NCBI RefSeq assembly: GCF_002900965.1
Contig: NZ_PJOM01000001.1
Span: 1 to 64,000, forward strand
Source: Pseudotabrizicola formosa
GTDB lineage: Bacteria; Pseudomonadota; Alphaproteobacteria; Rhodobacterales; Rhodobacteraceae
Length of the DNA stretch: 64,000 bases
Direction: 5' to 3'
Both the position numbers and the translations under genes were made by a program. How positions within the stretch are numbered: the first letter of the stretch is position 1; each line of letters begins with the position of its first letter. This document shows positions 61,672 to 64,000 of the stretch, in pieces. A model generated the notes under the pieces. The model had not been told where the DNA came from, did no database searches, and worked only from the letters and a program-made list of their open reading frames with translations.

Positions 61672-63189
61672 ATGACCGACACCATCGCCACCGACTGCGC
61701 CGCCCTTCTGACCCGTCTGGGCGTCGATGCTTCGCGCTACACCGGCGGCACGCTGCACAGTTTTTCGCCCATATCCGGCGAAAACATCGCCCAACTGCCC
61801 GAGCAGGATGCGGCAGCCGTGGCAGAAACCATCGGCCGGGCTGCTGTCGCCTTCCGGGCCTGGCGCGATGTCCCCAGCCCGCGCCGGGGGGAGCTGGTGC
61901 GCTTGCTGGGCGAAGAACTGCGCGCGTCCAAAGCCGATCTGGGCCATCTGGTGTCGATCGAGGCGGGTAAAAGCCCGTCCGAAGGCGCGGGCGAGGTGCA
62001 AGAGATGATCGACATCTGCGATTTCGCCGTCGGCCTGTCGCGTCAGCTCTATGGTCTGACGATTGCGACCGAACGCCCGGGGCATCGCATGATGGAAACC
62101 TGGCATCCGCTGGGGGTAGTGGGCGTGATCTCGGCCTTCAACTTCCCGGTGGCGGTCTGGTCCTGGAACGCGGCGCTGGCGCTGGTCTGTGGCAACCCTG
62201 TGGTCTGGAAACCCTCGGAGAAGACGCCGCTCACCGCGCTGGCCTCGCAGGCCATTCTGGACCGCGCGCTGGCCCGCTTCGGCGATGCGCCCGCAAATCT
62301 GTCGCAGGTGATCATCGGCGGGCGCGAAACCGGCGCGGCCCTGGTGGATGATCCGCGGGTGGCGCTGGTCTCGGCCACCGGCTCCACCCGCATGGGGCGG
62401 CAGGTCGGCCCCAAGGTCGCCGCGCGCTTTGGCCGGTCGATCCTGGAGCTGGGCGGCAACAATGCCGGTATCGTCTGCCCGTCGGCCGATCTGGACATGG
62501 CGCTGCGGGCGATTGCCTTTGGCGCGATGGGCACCGCTGGCCAGCGCTGCACCACGATGCGGCGGCTCTTCGTGCATGACAGCGTGTATGATGCGCTGGT
62601 GCCGCGCCTGATCAAGGCCTACGGCTCGGTTTCTGTCGGCAACCCGCTGACCACGCCATCGCTGGTGGGGCCGCTGGTGGACAAGTCTGCCTATGAGGCC
62701 ATGCAGGCCGCACTGGTGGCAGCGCAGGCCGCCGGTGGCACGGTGCATGGCGGCACCCGCGTAACGGACGCCGGCCCCGAGGCAGCCTATTACGTCAGGC
62801 CCGCGCTGGTAGAGATGCCCGCGCAAACCGGCCCGGTGTTCGAAGAAACCTTTGCGCCGATCCTTTATGTGATGCGCTACACCGACCTGCCCAGCGTGAT
62901 CGAGGATCACAACGCGGTTGGCGCGGGCCTGTCATCTTCGATCTTCACCACCGACCTGCGCGAGAGTGAGCTGTTCCTGTCCGCCTCGGGCTCTGATTGC
63001 GGCATCGCCAATGTGAACATCGGCACCTCGGGCGCCGAAATCGGCGGGGCCTTTGGCGGCGAAAAGGAAACCGGCGGCGGGCGCGAAAGCGGCTCGGATG
63101 CCTGGAAAGCCTATATGCGCCGCGCCACCAACACCATCAATTATTCCCGCGCGCTGCCGCTGGCGCAAGGCGTGGTCTTTGACATCTGA
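61672..63189 (+). CDS. Aldehyde dehydrogenase, ALDH7/AmaB type (2-aminoadipate semialdehyde)
   Basis: A 505-residue aldehyde dehydrogenase of the ALDH7 class: ISAFNFPVAVWSWNAALALV near residue 155, general base in LELGGNNAGIV near 260, catalytic cysteine in GTAGQRCTTMRRLFVH near 293, and the ALDH7 end VNIGTSGAEIGGAFGGEKET with GGGRESGSDAWK. ALDH7 enzymes (AmaB, antiquitin) oxidise 2-aminoadipate semialdehyde in lysine breakdown. Assignment by class, not proven substrate. The ATG at 61672 follows AAGGA. Confidence 0.85.
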   Translation: MTDTIATDCAALLTRLGVDASRYTGGTLHSFSPISGENIAQLPEQDAAAVAETIGRAAVAFRAWRDVPSPRRGELVRLLGEELRASKADLGHLVSIEAGKSPSEGAGEVQEMIDICDFAVGLSRQLYGLTIATERPGHRMMETWHPLGVVGVISAFNFPVAVWSWNAALALVCGNPVVWKPSEKTPLTALASQAILDRALARFGDAPANLSQVIIGGRETGAALVDDPRVALVSATGSTRMGRQVGPKVAARFGRSILELGGNNAGIVCPSADLDMALRAIAFGAMGTAGQRCTTMRRLFVHDSVYDALVPRLIKAYGSVSVGNPLTTPSLVGPLVDKSAYEAMQAALVAAQAAGGTVHGGTRVTDAGPEAAYYVRPALVEMPAQTGPVFEETFAPILYVMRYTDLPSVIEDHNAVGAGLSSSIFTTDLRESELFLSASGSDCGIANVNIGTSGAEIGGAFGGEKETGGGRESGSDAWKAYMRRATNTINYSRALPLAQGVVFDI

Positions 63190-63215
63190 GCGCGCAAGGA
63201 CAGCAGGCGCAGCCC

Positions 63216-64000
63216 TCACCGGTCCTGTGCACTGGCCCGACCATCCTCGTCAGGGCCGGTGTCAGACAGGGCGCGCGTGATTTCCTCCAGCAAGACCGGC
63301 AAGCGGATCGGCTTGCTGGCATAGCCCTGCATGCCCATCTGCAGGCAGCGCTCCCGCTCTCCGCCCATCGCATTTGCGGTCAAGGCAACCACCCGCACCT
63401 GTGACCAGGGTTCCCCCGACCGGCGGATGGCCTGCAAGGTCGCGGCACCATCCATCACCGGCATCTGCATGTCGAGCAGAACCAGATCAACCGCGCATTC
63501 GGCCAGAACGGCCAGACACTCAAGGCCGCCCGCGGCCTCATGGCAGATGGCGCCCAAGGGCGTCAGAAGGCCGCCAGCCACGCGGCGGTTTACCGCGCTG
63601 TCATCCACCACAAGAATGGAAATGCCCTGCAAGTCGCGCCGCGCAAAGGTTTTTTGCGACTCTGCCTCGATCTGTGATGCAGCAGCCGGCGCAACCCTTT
63701 GCGCAAGGAACCGGAAGACAAAGGACGATCCCGCCCCGGGGGCAGAGGTGACGCTGATATCGCCACCCATCATCCGCGCCAGCCGGCGCGAAATGGCCAG
63801 CCCCAGACCCGTACCACCATAGTCCTTGACTGTGGTCGCTTCCGCCTGGGTAAAGGCCTCAAACAGCCGCTTTTGCGCCAGCGGATCAATGCCGATCCCG
63901 GTATCCGTTACGGTCAGCACCACCTCTGTCTGCCCGTCGTCCAGCAGGGTGGTGGACAAGGTGACCGCAATTGTGCCGCCTGTGGTGAACTTGACCGCAT
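63216..64000 (-). CDS. Hybrid sensor histidine kinase, C-terminal part (runs off the window)
   Basis: The C-terminal ~260 residues of a hybrid histidine kinase; the frame stays open to the right window edge. From the edge it reads AVKFTTGGTIAVT (N box), then TDTGIGIDPLAQKRLFEAF (G1/F boxes), GGTGLGLAISRRLARMMGG (G2), followed by a receiver domain with VVDDS, the phospho-acceptor Asp in LVLLDMQMPVMDG, and KPI. The dimerisation/phospho-His and sensor parts lie outside. Signal and partner are unknown. Confidence 0.9.
   Translation of the reverse strand, partial: AVKFTTGGTIAVTLSTTLLDDGQTEVVLTVTDTGIGIDPLAQKRLFEAFTQAEATTVKDYGGTGLGLAISRRLARMMGGDISVTSAPGAGSSFVFRFLAQRVAPAAASQIEAESQKTFARRDLQGISILVVDDSAVNRRVAGGLLTPLGAICHEAAGGLECLAVLAECAVDLVLLDMQMPVMDGAATLQAIRRSGEPWSQVRVVALTANAMGGERERCLQMGMQGYASKPIRLPVLLEEITRALSDTGPDEDGRASAQDR

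Overview
The window is GC-rich, densely packed bacterial DNA. Its gene content (AapJQMP amino-acid importer, many substrate-specific ABC importers, DUF1537/PdxA2 acid-sugar genes, RpiR, DeoR, IclR and SorC regulators) points to an alphaproteobacterium, most likely a member of the Rhodobacterales/Rhodobacteraceae. This is inferred from gene families only. There is no rRNA, tRNA or ribosomal-protein gene, so it reads as an accessory catabolic region of a chromosome, chromid or megaplasmid, dotted with decayed insertion sequences.

Layout. 1-1070: right end of an IS3-family element whose terminal repeat abuts a LysR gene lacking its DNA-binding half. 1185-1925: a small esterase. 2002-11200: the most interesting locus, an Lsr-type autoinducer-2 (AI-2) uptake and processing cluster. 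It has an LsrR-like SorC repressor, an LsrK kinase and an LsrG homologue, but its binding protein resembles Vibrio LuxP rather than LsrB, and its transporter has one permease and one single-domain ATPase. No LsrF thiolase is seen; an aldolase-only RhaD-type protein, an RbsD-like mutarotase and an LVIVD propeller protein are present instead. Two divergent promoters share the same TTGAC-N16-TGTTCATATG architecture. 11205-11650: decayed IS3 copy carrying a 42-bp palindromic insertion. 11667-18560: four-carbon acid-sugar (threonate/erythronate) genes: MFS permease, AldA-type dehydrogenase, PdxA2, DeoR, DUF1537 kinase and an RpiR regulator. 18773-25073: carbohydrate ABC importer, whose binding-protein gene has an in-frame amber stop, followed by an unassigned aldolase and a PfkB kinase. 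25147-32887: dihydropyrimidinase, RpiR regulator, AapPMQJ-type amino-acid importer and a class V aminotransferase-like enzyme. 33020-35740: IS5 remnant, InrS/NrsD-like nickel sensor and exporter, and a deletion-fused metal-resistance remnant. 35757-38278: a persulfide-dioxygenase-like hydrolase and a GlcD-type FAD oxidase. 38573-51081: an eleven-gene operon (CoA-transferases, dehydrogenase, class II aldolase, FGGY kinase, ThDP enzyme, BisC-type molybdoenzyme, AhpD-like protein, rhodanese, acyl-CoA ligase). It is divergent from a spermidine-type ABC importer with a fused permease, an IclR regulator and an aldehyde dehydrogenase (51332-57698); two 17-bp palindromes lie in the shared promoter region. 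57945-64000: cold-shock protein, hydroxyacid dehydrogenase, tyrosine recombinase, LysR regulator with a divergent ALDH7-type dehydrogenase, and the end of a hybrid histidine kinase.

Common logic: each catabolic block pairs an importer with its own regulator and a few processing enzymes. In all four ABC operons that include a binding-protein gene, that gene is followed by a strong RNA hairpin, which may raise binding-protein expression over the membrane components. Function calls are from reading the translations; no database search was run.
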